From Serratia ficaria (GTDB lineage Bacteria > Pseudomonadota > Gammaproteobacteria > Enterobacterales > Enterobacteriaceae): DNA of 64,000 bases. Where the stretch lies: the NCBI RefSeq assembly GCF_900187015.1, contig NZ_LT906479.1, forward strand, positions 3,844,001 through 3,908,000, written 5' to 3'. The notes beneath the pieces are model-generated. The model was not told the origin of the DNA. It made no database searches and saw only the letters and a program-made list of their open reading frames with translations. How positions within the stretch are numbered: position 1 is the first letter of the stretch; the number at the start of each line of letters is the position of its first letter. This document shows positions 8,016 to 15,633 of this stretch, in pieces. A program made the translations under genes and the position numbers.

Positions 8016-10217
8016 TCAGAAGTCGTAGGTTACCGAGGCTTTCAGAGTGCGCGATTGCCCCTGGAAGATATAGGTGCCGTTGTTCTCGACGCTGGCCCAA
8101 TATTTCTCGTTGGTGACGTTGTCCACGCCAACCCGCCATACCATGCCGTTTTGATCCGCATTCACGCGCATGCGGTAACGCAGGCCGAGATCCAGCGTGG
8201 TGTAGCTATCGAGCTTTTTGGTATTGGCGGCATCGGCGTATTGCGAGCCGGTGTGCCGAACCCTGGCGGTCGCCGTCAGGCCGTCAACCGGCTTGATGTC
8301 ATATTCGGCTCCCATCGCCAGGTAGAACTTCGCCACGCCGATGGCGTTATTGCCGTCGTTGGCTCCGCCGCCGGTTTTGGTCAGTTTGGGATCCAGCCAG
8401 GTGGCGCTGCCGTTGAGGCGCAGGCCGAGCGTCGGTTCGCCGAACAGGTTCAGCTCGACGCCGCGGTTGCGTTGCTCGCCGTCCAGCGCATAGTAATTGC
8501 TGCTGTTGAGCATGGCGGAAGGCTGGGTGATCTCGAACAGCGCCAGCGAGCCGCCCACCCGCCCGAAATCGACTTTCGCCCCCACTTCGTTTTGTTTGGA
8601 GCGCGCGATGCCGGTGCTCTGGCCATAGTTTTCCGCCCCCTGCGGCGCATTCCCGCCGGGCTGCAGCGCTTCGGTATGGTTGGCATACAGCGACAGCGCC
8701 TCCCACGGCTTGTACACCAGGCCAAAGGTCGGCATCCAGCGGCTTTGGGTATAGCGGGACGAGGTGTCCTCCAGGCCGGTGGCGTTGCTGTAGTTGCGCA
8801 CCACCACTTTCTGGTGGCGCGCCGCGGCGGTAAACAGCAGCCGGTCATTGAAGAAGCCGAGCGTATCGCTGAACAGCCAGCCCTGGGTGCGGGTGCGCGC
8901 GGTGGTCAGCGGATCGGAATAATTGCCGCCAAAGTAGGCGTTATCCGGCACCGGGACATCATGGTTGTCATAGATGTTGGTGGTCGGATTGTTGGCCGAC
9001 ATGCGCCACGCCGTTTTGTCGCGTTTGATCTGCGCGGAATAGCCGACGTTGACCTTATGCGAAACATCCCAGGTAGCGAACTCGCCGCTGATGCCCGCCA
9101 TGCCGCTGAACGCGTCGATAATGCGATTGGTGTCCAGGCGGCCGACCGTGGCGTCGCCGTCGGCGTTAATCAGCTTCGGCGCGCTGTAGAGCCCGGTTTC
9201 ATGACCATGCTGCGCCCCTGCGCCGGCGTAGATTTTCCAGCGTGGGGTCAGACTGTATTCCGCCTTCGCCATGCCGAATTCATTTTCGATATCGCTGTAG
9301 CCCCATTTCTGGCTGTAATTTTTGCGGGTATCCGGCACCGCGGGAATAAAATCGACCCCGCTGATGTTGAGCCCCATGGTGCCGCCATGGAAGGTCTTTT
9401 TCTGATAGCCGAAGTCCAGCGAGGAACGGAAGCGATCGCCGCGGTAGTCCAGCCCCAGCGAAGCCAGCGTGGTGCGGCGCTTGTCGGCGTCGACCGTCGT
9501 TTCCCCTTCGCGGTGCACCAGGTTGACGCGCGCGCCGAACTGGTTGTTGTCGCCAAAACGGCGCCCCAGATCCAGCGTGCCGCCCACCTGCGAATCGGAG
9601 GTGTAATCGAGGCCCAGCTGCGTGGTGGGGGTGTCTTCGGCTCGTTTCGGCTCGAGGTTGATCATGCCGCCCACGCCGCTGGAGGCCAGGCCATTCAGCA
9701 AGGCGTTGGCGCCCTTGAACACCTCCACGCGCTCCAGCATCTGGGTATCCACCACCTGACGCGGCACCACGCCCGGCAAACCGCCCATCGTCATGTCGTC
9801 GCCGTCCAGCGAGAAACCGCGAATGCGGTAGGTTTCGGCGAAGTTGCCGTACCCCTGCACCGCCTGAACGCCCGCATCATTGCTGACGACGTCGGCGATG
9901 GTTTTCGCCTGCTGATCCTGCACCAGCTTCGCGGTGTAGCCGATCACGTTAAACGGCACGTCCATCGCCCTTTGTTCGCCCAGCATGCCCAGGCGACCGC
10001 CGTGCGCAATCTGCCCGTCGAGGTAGGCGGGAACCAACTCGTCGCCGCCGGCGTTAAAATCACTGCCTTTCGCCGCCTGCACCACCAGGGTTTCCTCCTG
10101 GTTTTTCTTGCCGCCGCTCTCCGCCGCCATCGCCGGCAAACCATGGCTCAGCGCGCCGATGGCCAGCGCCAATACCGTTTTGCGTAACGGAAAATTCGTT
10201 GAACTGGTGTTGTGCAT
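8016..10217 (-). CDS. TonB-dependent siderophore receptor (ferrichrome-receptor type)
   Basis: Outer-membrane gated beta-barrel for TonB/ExbBD-powered uptake, most likely of a ferric siderophore. The signal peptide ends near AMA-AES (residue ~31); a TonB box ETLVVQAA follows, then the plug domain with DVPFNVIGYTAKLVQDQQA, TYRIRGFSLDG and LERVEVFKGANALLNG. The barrel ends in the expected C-terminal phenylalanine (KASVTYDF). At 733 residues it is full length. It lies 60 bases behind a YncE-like gene in one Fur-boxed transcription unit with an intercistronic hairpin. E. coli also pairs a receptor (YncD/PqqU) with yncE, so a non-siderophore ligand is possible. Substrate unknown. Confidence 0.9.
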   Translation of the reverse strand: MHNTSSTNFPLRKTVLALAIGALSHGLPAMAAESGGKKNQEETLVVQAAKGSDFNAGGDELVPAYLDGQIAHGGRLGMLGEQRAMDVPFNVIGYTAKLVQDQQAKTIADVVSNDAGVQAVQGYGNFAETYRIRGFSLDGDDMTMGGLPGVVPRQVVDTQMLERVEVFKGANALLNGLASSGVGGMINLEPKRAEDTPTTQLGLDYTSDSQVGGTLDLGRRFGDNNQFGARVNLVHREGETTVDADKRRTTLASLGLDYRGDRFRSSLDFGYQKKTFHGGTMGLNISGVDFIPAVPDTRKNYSQKWGYSDIENEFGMAKAEYSLTPRWKIYAGAGAQHGHETGLYSAPKLINADGDATVGRLDTNRIIDAFSGMAGISGEFATWDVSHKVNVGYSAQIKRDKTAWRMSANNPTTNIYDNHDVPVPDNAYFGGNYSDPLTTARTRTQGWLFSDTLGFFNDRLLFTAAARHQKVVVRNYSNATGLEDTSSRYTQSRWMPTFGLVYKPWEALSLYANHTEALQPGGNAPQGAENYGQSTGIARSKQNEVGAKVDFGRVGGSLALFEITQPSAMLNSSNYYALDGEQRNRGVELNLFGEPTLGLRLNGSATWLDPKLTKTGGGANDGNNAIGVAKFYLAMGAEYDIKPVDGLTATARVRHTGSQYADAANTKKLDSYTTLDLGLRYRMRVNADQNGMVWRVGVDNVTNEKYWASVENNGTYIFQGQSRTLKASVTYDF

Positions 10218-10253
10218 AATTCACTCATTTATGAGGATAAATAGAACAAAAAT

Positions 10254-10269
10254 GGCCCGTTGCCGGGCC
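10254..10269 (-). terminator. Intercistronic terminator/attenuator between the yncE-like gene and the receptor
   Basis: GGCCCG (10254-10259) pairs with CGGGCC (10264-10269) around a TTGC loop; on the minus strand it is followed by ATTTTTGTTC, the form of a factor-independent terminator. Placed between two cotranscribed genes, it would lower receptor output relative to the upstream lipoprotein. A second small repeat, CTCATTTATGAG (10223-10234), lies just before the receptor start. Confidence 0.65.
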
Positions 10270-10277
10270 GGTAAGGC

Positions 10278-11357
10278 TTATTTATTCAAATCGATGCGGA
10301 CCACGCTGTCGGGGCCCGGGGTGGAGTGATCTCGGTTAAACGGCTGCTTGACGGTAACGAACAGCGTTTGGCCATCGGCGGACAACAGCAGGCTGTTGGG
10401 ATTCGGCGGCAGATCCCAGCTCTGTTTCACGACGTAGCGGGTGGCGTCCAGGCTCAGCACCTTGCCGGACTCGCGCTGCGAGATGTAAATCTCATTGCGC
10501 TGCGGATTGAATTTAACCGCCAGCGAATCGCCGACCTCAAGCTGTTTCAACAGCTTGCCGGTGCGAATGTCCAACACCAGCGTCGTCTTGGCCTTGGAAT
10601 TATCGGTCACGAACAGGCGCCCGGTTTGGTCATCCTCCGCCATGTTCAGCAACAGCGCAGGCTTGTCGCCCAGCGGCTTCCAGCGTTTTTCGATGCGGTT
10701 GGTGCGCGGGTTGATCACCAGGATCTCGCCGCTGCCGTTAGCGGCGTACAGACGCTGGGTCCGTTCGGAGTAATGCAGGCCGGTCATCCATTTGCCGGTG
10801 TTTTTGATGCGCGTTTTGAGTTGCAGCGTGTTGGCGTCAACTACCCAAATCACCGCCGGATCGGCCACCGCGCCCACGTACAGCGTATCCTTGTGCAGCA
10901 GGATCTCGCGTGCGCCATACGGCAGCCCCTTGTCATTGCGTTCGCTGAACAACAACCGGCCCTTCACTTTGCCGTCGGCGGCATCGATCGCGCTGATGCC
11001 GCCGTCCAGAGAGTTGCTGACATACAGGGTCTTGCCGTCCGGCGAGATCTGCGCGGCGAAGTTTTTCAGGTCGGTATGGCTGGCGCCAATGGTTTTCAGC
11101 GTTTTGGCGTCCAGCTTGTACACCACCCCGCCCTGCACGTCCTTGAAGCCTTCGGAACTGGCGACGTACAGCGCATCGCCCGCCGGCGTCAGCGCCATTT
11201 CATACAGGCCGTTCGCCAGTTCGCGCTTAACGATATTGCCGGGTTGAGTCGCCGCCGCAGGTTGAGCGGCGGGGCTGGCGGTAGACGCCGGGTGGGCCAC
11301 ACAGCCGCTCAGCGCCAGCGTCATCACCAAGGCGAGCGCAGAGATTTTCATCTTCAT
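10278..11357 (-). CDS. YncE-like beta-propeller lipoprotein
   Basis: Seven-bladed YVTN-type propeller related to E. coli YncE, an iron-repressed periplasmic protein of unsettled role. This copy is a lipoprotein: the signal ends in LALSGC with Cys19, followed by Val at +2 (outer-membrane sorting expected). A ~25-residue Ala/Pro/Thr linker precedes the propeller. Repeats contain YVSNSLDGGISAIDAADG, YAANGSGEILVINPRTN and LFVTDNSKAKTTLVLDIRTG. It has 359 residues. It is the first gene of the Fur-boxed unit with the TonB receptor, so it likely serves the same uptake route at the cell surface or periplasm. The start is the ATG at 11357; one at 11351 is also possible. Confidence 0.85.
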   Translation of the reverse strand: MKMKISALALVMTLALSGCVAHPASTASPAAQPAAATQPGNIVKRELANGLYEMALTPAGDALYVASSEGFKDVQGGVVYKLDAKTLKTIGASHTDLKNFAAQISPDGKTLYVSNSLDGGISAIDAADGKVKGRLLFSERNDKGLPYGAREILLHKDTLYVGAVADPAVIWVVDANTLQLKTRIKNTGKWMTGLHYSERTQRLYAANGSGEILVINPRTNRIEKRWKPLGDKPALLLNMAEDDQTGRLFVTDNSKAKTTLVLDIRTGKLLKQLEVGDSLAVKFNPQRNEIYISQRESGKVLSLDATRYVVKQSWDLPPNPNSLLLSADGQTLFVTVKQPFNRDHSTPGPDSVVRIDLNK

Positions 11358-11530
11358 CAGGGAAATCCTTGACCATATAAAACGTATTTAGCGGTGGCCC
11401 TTGCGGATTGTTTTTGGCTTCCTCATAACGAGAAACGGGCCCCGCCGCGCGTCTCATTGTTTCCCTGTGAATGGTTTTTCACTCTATAGCGGGCAGATTC
11501 GTCCCTCGCGCGCCCGCGAATAACAAAGAG

Positions 11531-11549
11531 AATGAGAACCATACTCATT
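11531..11549 (-). promoter_or_regulatory. Fur box upstream of the yncE-like/receptor unit
   Basis: AATGAGAACCATACTCATT is a good 19-bp Fur site with symmetric AATGAG/CTCATT outer arms. It lies about 174 bases upstream of the yncE-like start and only 24 bases past the end of the B3/4 gene, so the operon to its left is the likely target. It predicts iron-repressed expression and a long 5' leader (11358-11525) in which I see no further signal. Confidence 0.75.
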
Positions 11550-11572
11550 ATTGTTTACGCAATCAAGCGTAA

Positions 11573-12268
11573 TCAGCGGCCGTCAAAACCGATGAGTCGC
11601 GTATCGAACGCCATGCCCGGCATCATGAGCCGCAGCCCTGCGATCAGCTCGTCCCCCGCCGCATGCAGCGCCTCCAGCGGCATCGCCGGCAGGCCTTCAA
11701 GAATAAACCACATCCGGCTGGCGTCCGAACTCAGTCGGGTTCGAACGCCCTGGCGCCAGTTCCAGCGGCGGCAGGTCACCCCCTGTTCATCTCGCCAGAC
11801 GACTTCCCCCGGCTCTGGAGATTCATGGGCCAGCGCCCCCTCTTTAACGGTATCGAACAGCTCATCGCCGCTGGCGACGGTCAGTCTCGGCTCACCGACA
11901 TAGGCTGAGATATTTTCACCGCCCACCGGCACGGCATACTGAATGCTGACGGCGTTATAGAGATCGACAACCGGATCGATGCTGGGCATCGCGCCATCGC
12001 GCAGCACGCGCTTGCGCAGGGCTTCGGCGGAGCACGGGGTGCGCTTGGGTTTGGCGCCGAACTGTTTGAAGGTTTCGGACCAGGCGGCCAGGTGCGCTTC
12101 AGCCCAGGGCGCCTCATCGGAGGCGACGGCGCGGCAGGCCCTCGCCAACGCTTGAGCGGCAACCTCCGGGTTAAGGATCGGCGCGGCCTCAACCGTAATG
12201 CTCAGGGCGCGAAACCCGGGGGCCAAAGCCGTAACGGCGGGATCTATTGACGGAATAACGGCAAGCAT
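11573..12268 (-). CDS. B3/B4 tRNA-binding-domain protein (COG3382 type)
   Basis: A 231-residue stand-alone protein resembling the B3/B4 domain of phenylalanyl-tRNA synthetase beta chain, a family suspected of editing or binding tRNA but not characterised in detail. Family features seen are FRALSITVEAAP, a central IDPVVDLYNAVSIQYAVPVGG and EVVWRDEQGVTCRRWNWRQG. No signal peptide or membrane segment. It is divergent from an XRE-cupin regulator with only 43 bases between the two starts, so the regulator probably controls it. A TATAAT at 12279-12284 lies in that gap. Confidence 0.85.
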   Translation of the reverse strand: MLAVIPSIDPAVTALAPGFRALSITVEAAPILNPEVAAQALARACRAVASDEAPWAEAHLAAWSETFKQFGAKPKRTPCSAEALRKRVLRDGAMPSIDPVVDLYNAVSIQYAVPVGGENISAYVGEPRLTVASGDELFDTVKEGALAHESPEPGEVVWRDEQGVTCRRWNWRQGVRTRLSSDASRMWFILEGLPAMPLEALHAAGDELIAGLRLMMPGMAFDTRLIGFDGR

Positions 12269-12311
12269 TGGATAATCCTATAATGACTAATTTATTTCAT
12301 ATTAACGACCA

Positions 12312-12914
12312 ATGACCAAAAAAGTCAATAAACCGACCGACTGCGGCGCGGACGTGCAAACGGTCAGCGAAGCGGTGTCCCGGCGCATCAAGCAGCACCG
12401 GAAAAGCCAGAAAATCTCCCTCGATGAGCTATCCCGGCGCGCCGGGGTCAGCAAAGGCATGCTGGTCGAAATCGAGAAAGGCGCCGCCAATCCCAGCATC
12501 GCCATTTTGTGCAAACTCGCCGCGGCTCTCGGCCTGTCGGTCGCCGATATTGTCAATGTCGCCAGCGCGCCGGCGGCCTATCTGATCGCAAGCCAGGATA
12601 TGCCGACGCTGTGGACCGGCGATGCCGGCGGCTCCGCCCGTTTATTGGCGGGAACCAGCGGCCCGAACATGATCGAGATGTGGCGTTGGGAGATGTTTCC
12701 GGGCGAACGCTATGAATCAAGCGGGCACCCGCAGGGCACCTTCGAACTGCTGCATGTCGAGCAAGGCGAGCTTAGCCTGGGGGTCGACAATGCCGAACTT
12801 TTCATCGCCAAAGGCAACTCGGCCGTCGCCAAAACCGATGGTCGGCACCATTACGCCAACGAGGGCGACGACAAGCTGGTGTTCACCATGACCGTCGCCG
12901 AGCTTCATTCCTGA
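12312..12914 (+). CDS. XRE-family regulator with C-terminal cupin domain
   Basis: 200 residues: a lambda-repressor-like helix-turn-helix at about residues 17-75 (VSRRIKQHRKSQKISLDELS then SRRAGVSKGMLVEIEKG) and a small cupin at about 110-190 (PGERYESSGHPQGTFELLHV, then KTDGRHHYANEGDD). Such proteins sense a small ligand in the cupin and control neighbouring metabolic or transport genes. It is divergent from the B3/4 gene, and followed after 26 bases by the remnant of a GNAT gene, which has its own ribosome-binding site and was probably its operon partner. Ligand unknown. Confidence 0.88.
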   Translation: MTKKVNKPTDCGADVQTVSEAVSRRIKQHRKSQKISLDELSRRAGVSKGMLVEIEKGAANPSIAILCKLAAALGLSVADIVNVASAPAAYLIASQDMPTLWTGDAGGSARLLAGTSGPNMIEMWRWEMFPGERYESSGHPQGTFELLHVEQGELSLGVDNAELFIAKGNSAVAKTDGRHHYANEGDDKLVFTMTVAELHS

Positions 12915-12940
12915 TCCTTTATGACTGACAAGGTGAAATT

Positions 12941-13114
12941 ATGGCACTGACTCCGCAGGTTTGGCGCCGGGCCGCTTACCTGACGCGCTCCTCCTGGGCC
13001 GAGGGCATCGACAGGGATACCGTGCGCCTTTCCATCGCCAACAGCCTGTGTTTTGGCCTGTTTGACGGCGACGGGCAAATCGGTTTCGCCCGGCCGGACA
13101 TTTACCGCCGCTGA
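12941..13114 (+). pseudogene. Truncated GNAT-family acetyltransferase (N-terminal remnant)
   Basis: A 57-codon frame with intact start and ribosome-binding site (AAGGTG, six bases before the ATG). RSSWAEGIDRDTVRLSIANS followed by LCFGLFDGDGQIGFAR is the N-terminal part of a GNAT fold (strand beta1, helices, then beta2 ending in GFAR) as in small ~140-residue acetyltransferases that follow XRE-cupin genes. After GFAR the frame diverges (PDIYRR) and stops; the acetyl-CoA-binding motif is absent. So it is a 5' stub left by a deletion. The family call rests on my recognition of this pattern. Confidence 0.6.
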
Positions 13115-13150
13115 GCGGGGCTGCGGCGCAAGCCGGCTGGAAATAGCGTC

Positions 13151-13336
13151 TTATTTCAGCGCCTGCTCGAGCAGCAGGCCAATCGCAATGATCAGCATGG
13201 CGGCGCCGGAAATGCGGCTGACCCTCCGCGCGGCCTGCGGGCGCGCCCGCAGTACCGATGGCGAGCCAAACCCCACCAGCAAATAAACCAGCCCGCAGCT
13301 GACCAGATGCAGCATCCCCAACGCCAGGATCTGCAG
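13151..13336 (-). pseudogene. Truncated LysE-family exporter (C-terminal remnant)
   Basis: Reading the minus strand towards the stop at 13151-13153 gives about 62 residues: LALGMLHLVSCGLVYLLVGF, then GSPSVLRARPQAARRVSRIS, then GAAMLIIAIGLLLEQALK. This is the last two membrane segments of a LysE/RhtB amino-acid exporter. The upstream part is lost: homology runs straight into a hairpin at 13337-13356. It faces the truncated GNAT gene, so two broken genes meet tail to tail here. No start codon or full-length frame remains. Confidence 0.65.
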
Positions 13337-13356
13337 CGGGAGCGGAAACGCTCCCG
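13337..13356 (+). terminator. Plus-strand terminator-like hairpin at the deletion scar
   Basis: CGGGAGCG (13337-13344), GAAA loop, CGCTCCCG (13349-13356), then TTTTATCG: a classic factor-independent terminator in plus orientation. It lies 9 bases beyond the end of the minus-strand flavoprotein gene. No intact plus-strand gene now ends here, so it may be left over from a lost gene, or act weakly for the minus strand. Confidence 0.7.
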
Positions 13357-13365
13357 TTTTATCGC

Positions 13366-14574
13366 TTAAGGCACGATCACGAAATCCGGATTGGCGACGG
13401 CGAACAGCGCGTCACGATCCGCCGCCGGCGGATAAATCCACTGGGTATTGATCTCCCGCTTGATCTTCTTGCCCTCTTGCCGGGTGAACCGCACCTGACG
13501 ATCCCAGCCTTCGGTGTAAAGCGCCCCCCAGGGACCGAGATCGAGACAGGTGACATATTTCGGCTGGCTGTAAGGATGCACCGGCAGCCCGGCCAGCTCC
13601 GCCGCGGCGTTGTGGCCGGCGACGCGCCCGAGGCTCATCGCATGTTGGCAGGACATGACGTTATGGTTGCCCGCATCGTCGGTCGCCGCCTTCACCGTAT
13701 CCCCGGTGACGAACACGCCCGCCGCCGACGGCGCGCGCAGGAAGGCGTCGCCGATAATGCGCCCGGAGCCGTCGCGCTCGCCGGGGATCTGCGCCGTCAG
13801 CGGATTCGCCCGCATGCCCGCGGCCAATATCACCGTATTGGCGGCGATGCGCTCCCCGTTCGATAACGTGACGCCCTGCGCGTCGATGGCGGTCACGCGC
13901 ACCCCGGCGCGCGTCTCGACGCCGCATTCCGCCAGCGCCTGCCGGATCACCGCCGCCGGCTCCGCCCCCATTCCGGCGCCCACCTCCGGCGCGGTATCCA
14001 CGATCACCGTGCGCACCTCGGCCTCGCGGCCAAAAACGTCGCGCAGCCGCTGCGGCATTTCGGCGGCGCTTTCCAGCCCGGTCAGGCCGCCGCCAACCAC
14101 CACGGCGGTGTTGCGCGCCGCGCTGTGCGGCTTATCGGCCAGCGCTTTCAGATGGGCGTCCAGCCGCTGCGCGTTTTCCAGCGTATCGACGTTGAAACCG
14201 TACTCCGCAAAACCGGGCACCGCAGGCACGAACAGCTGGCTGCCGGTCGCCAGCACCAGGCGATCGTAAGCCAGCGTGACCTTTTGGCCGCCCGCCTTCG
14301 CCACCGTCAGGGTGTGGTTTTCGGCATCGATATGCTCAACCAAACCGGCCAGGTGCTCGACCCCGACGGCGGCGAGCTGGGCGGAGATATCCGGGCTCAT
14401 GTTGTCCAGCACCGCTTCATACAGGCGCGGTCGGATGGTGACGTTCGGCGTCGGCGACACCATGGTCACGTCGATTTCGCCCACCTTACCGGCCAGGGTG
14501 ATGGCGCGCATGGCGGAAACCGCGGCCCAGAAACCGGCAAAACCAGACCCGGCGATCGCTATTTTCTGTGTCAT
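13366..14574 (-). CDS. NDH-2-like FAD-dependent NAD(P)H oxidoreductase
   Basis: 402-residue pyridine-nucleotide-disulfide-type flavoprotein. The FAD Rossmann motif GSGFAGFWAA is at residues 8-17 and the NAD(P)H motif VVVGGGLTGLESAAE is in the middle; FVTGDTVKAATDD is the third FAD contact. The C-terminus has no amphipathic or membrane-spanning tail of the kind seen in classical NADH:quinone oxidoreductases, so it may be soluble. The gene lies 157 bases downstream of an Rrf2 regulator on the same strand, the likely redox-responsive controller. Electron acceptor unknown. The GC content matches neighbouring housekeeping genes. Confidence 0.85.
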   Translation of the reverse strand: MTQKIAIAGSGFAGFWAAVSAMRAITLAGKVGEIDVTMVSPTPNVTIRPRLYEAVLDNMSPDISAQLAAVGVEHLAGLVEHIDAENHTLTVAKAGGQKVTLAYDRLVLATGSQLFVPAVPGFAEYGFNVDTLENAQRLDAHLKALADKPHSAARNTAVVVGGGLTGLESAAEMPQRLRDVFGREAEVRTVIVDTAPEVGAGMGAEPAAVIRQALAECGVETRAGVRVTAIDAQGVTLSNGERIAANTVILAAGMRANPLTAQIPGERDGSGRIIGDAFLRAPSAAGVFVTGDTVKAATDDAGNHNVMSCQHAMSLGRVAGHNAAAELAGLPVHPYSQPKYVTCLDLGPWGALYTEGWDRQVRFTRQEGKKIKREINTQWIYPPAADRDALFAVANPDFVIVP

Positions 14575-14731
14575 TGCATAACTCCTTGATACCTGATTAA
14601 CCGGGCCATGGGGCTGCCCGAGACATTTTCCGGACGAACGATCCCGCTCCGCCCCCGGTCAAGCGGGTGCAGAAGGACCCCCGCCTTTTCCGGACCGGCG
14701 GGTAAAAATCAATGGGGAAAGGCGGCGGCGG

Positions 14732-15271
14732 TTAAGGCTTGGCGCGCGCCGGTTTGCCGCTGCGGGTGGTGCGCTCCGTCATGCGTTCATCCATCCAGAT
14801 GTTGACCTCGCTGAAGAACCCCGGCGGCGCCTTGCGGCCGAAGCGGGTGGCGACGGCGCCGAGGGTTTGCGCCGCCAGGGCGTCGCGCATCGCCTTCTCC
14901 GCCTGCAGCATCACCGCGTGGATCGCGCACTTGCCGGAGAGCGCCCAGTCCGGCGGCGAATTGTCGAACACCGCGCAGCGGCCGCGCACTTCCTGGCAGT
15001 CGAACAGCGGTTTGTGCCCCTCGATGGCGTCGATAATTTCGAGGAAGCTGATCTCATCCGCCGGGCGCGCCAGCCGGTAGCCGCCGCGCACCCCTTCGCT
15101 GGCCGCGACGATCCCGGCCTTTTCGAGCTTCGGGAAGATCTTGGCGAGGAAGCTGGGGGAAATTCCCTGCAGTTCCGCCAGCTCGCGGCTGCTGAGGGCG
15201 CGCTGATTGTCGCCGACCAGCCAGAGCAAACAGTGGATGCCATATTCAACGCTGGTTGTGATAAAGGCCAT
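14732..15271 (-). CDS. Rrf2-family transcriptional regulator with three cysteines
   Basis: 179 residues. A winged helix-turn-helix (SSRELAELQGISPSFLAKIF, residues 27-46) and wing GVRGGYRLARP are followed by three cysteines at 92, 99 and 115 (DCQEVRGRC...GKC), the region that binds an Fe-S cluster in IscR and NsrR, though the spacing to the third cysteine is longer here. The ATG at 15271 is chosen because MAFITTSVEYGIHCL is the family N-terminus and GACGGA precedes it; the longer frame to 15307 overlaps the promoter. A basic ~20-residue C-terminal tail is unusual. It is first in a unit with the flavoprotein gene and probably controls its own promoter. Confidence 0.88.
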   Translation of the reverse strand: MAFITTSVEYGIHCLLWLVGDNQRALSSRELAELQGISPSFLAKIFPKLEKAGIVAASEGVRGGYRLARPADEISFLEIIDAIEGHKPLFDCQEVRGRCAVFDNSPPDWALSGKCAIHAVMLQAEKAMRDALAAQTLGAVATRFGRKAPPGFFSEVNIWMDERMTERTTRSGKPARAKP

Positions 15272-15307
15272 ATTCCGTCTTCGGTGTGAGAGTGTCTTCA
15301 ATAACAC

Positions 15308-15338
15308 AGACTATATTAGTCTCCGTTTATGCTGTCAA
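15308..15338 (-). promoter_or_regulatory. Sigma-70 promoter with palindromic operator over the -10 (Rrf2 gene)
   Basis: On the minus strand: -35 TTGACA (15333-15338), 17-base spacer, -10 TATAGT (15310-15315), a near-consensus promoter 40-65 bases before the Rrf2 start. A perfect inverted repeat AGACTA-TAT-TAGTCT (plus strand, 15308-15322) covers the -10. A repressor bound there would shut off transcription, the expected layout for autoregulation by the Rrf2 protein. Sequence is direct; the identity of the binder is inference. Confidence 0.75.
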
Positions 15339-15633
15339 TAAAACGCGGACAAGGTTTGTCTTTGTTATTTGCGAGGTCCCGCCTCCGGCAACCGGGAGAT
15401 GCGCATTCCGAAATGAAAAATAAAACATTTTTGCCTGATTAACCCCGAGCGAAAGTTTCATTGTGGCCTGCGGCTGACTATGATGTGATCTGTTGAAACG
15501 GCGCCGTGACGCGGACATTTTTGTGAGCCAACGCACTTTCGCGCGGATTGCACCGGTGAGCCCGGCACGGAAGAAGAACTCTTGCCTGATGCTGACGTCT
15601 TAGATGATGACTATTTAAGGGAAACGCCCGATT
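15339..15633. other. Right boundary of the accessory block and bepA promoter region
   Basis: No gene seen. A possible plus-strand promoter is TTTCAT (15456-15461), 17 bases, TATGAT (15479-15484), about 150 bases before bepA. A 15-codon GTG-started frame (15556-15603) is too weak to call. Somewhere here the perM-bepA insertion ends; I found no tRNA, integrase or obvious direct repeat at either edge. Confidence 0.4.

Noticed and set aside
8055..10187. 710-codon plus-strand frame opposite the TonB receptor
   Set aside because: Antisense shadow; the receptor on the minus strand has signal peptide, TonB box and terminal Phe.
5110..15530. Mobile element or prophage at the perM-bepA insertion
   Set aside because: No transposase, integrase, att-like repeat or tRNA was seen at the edges.
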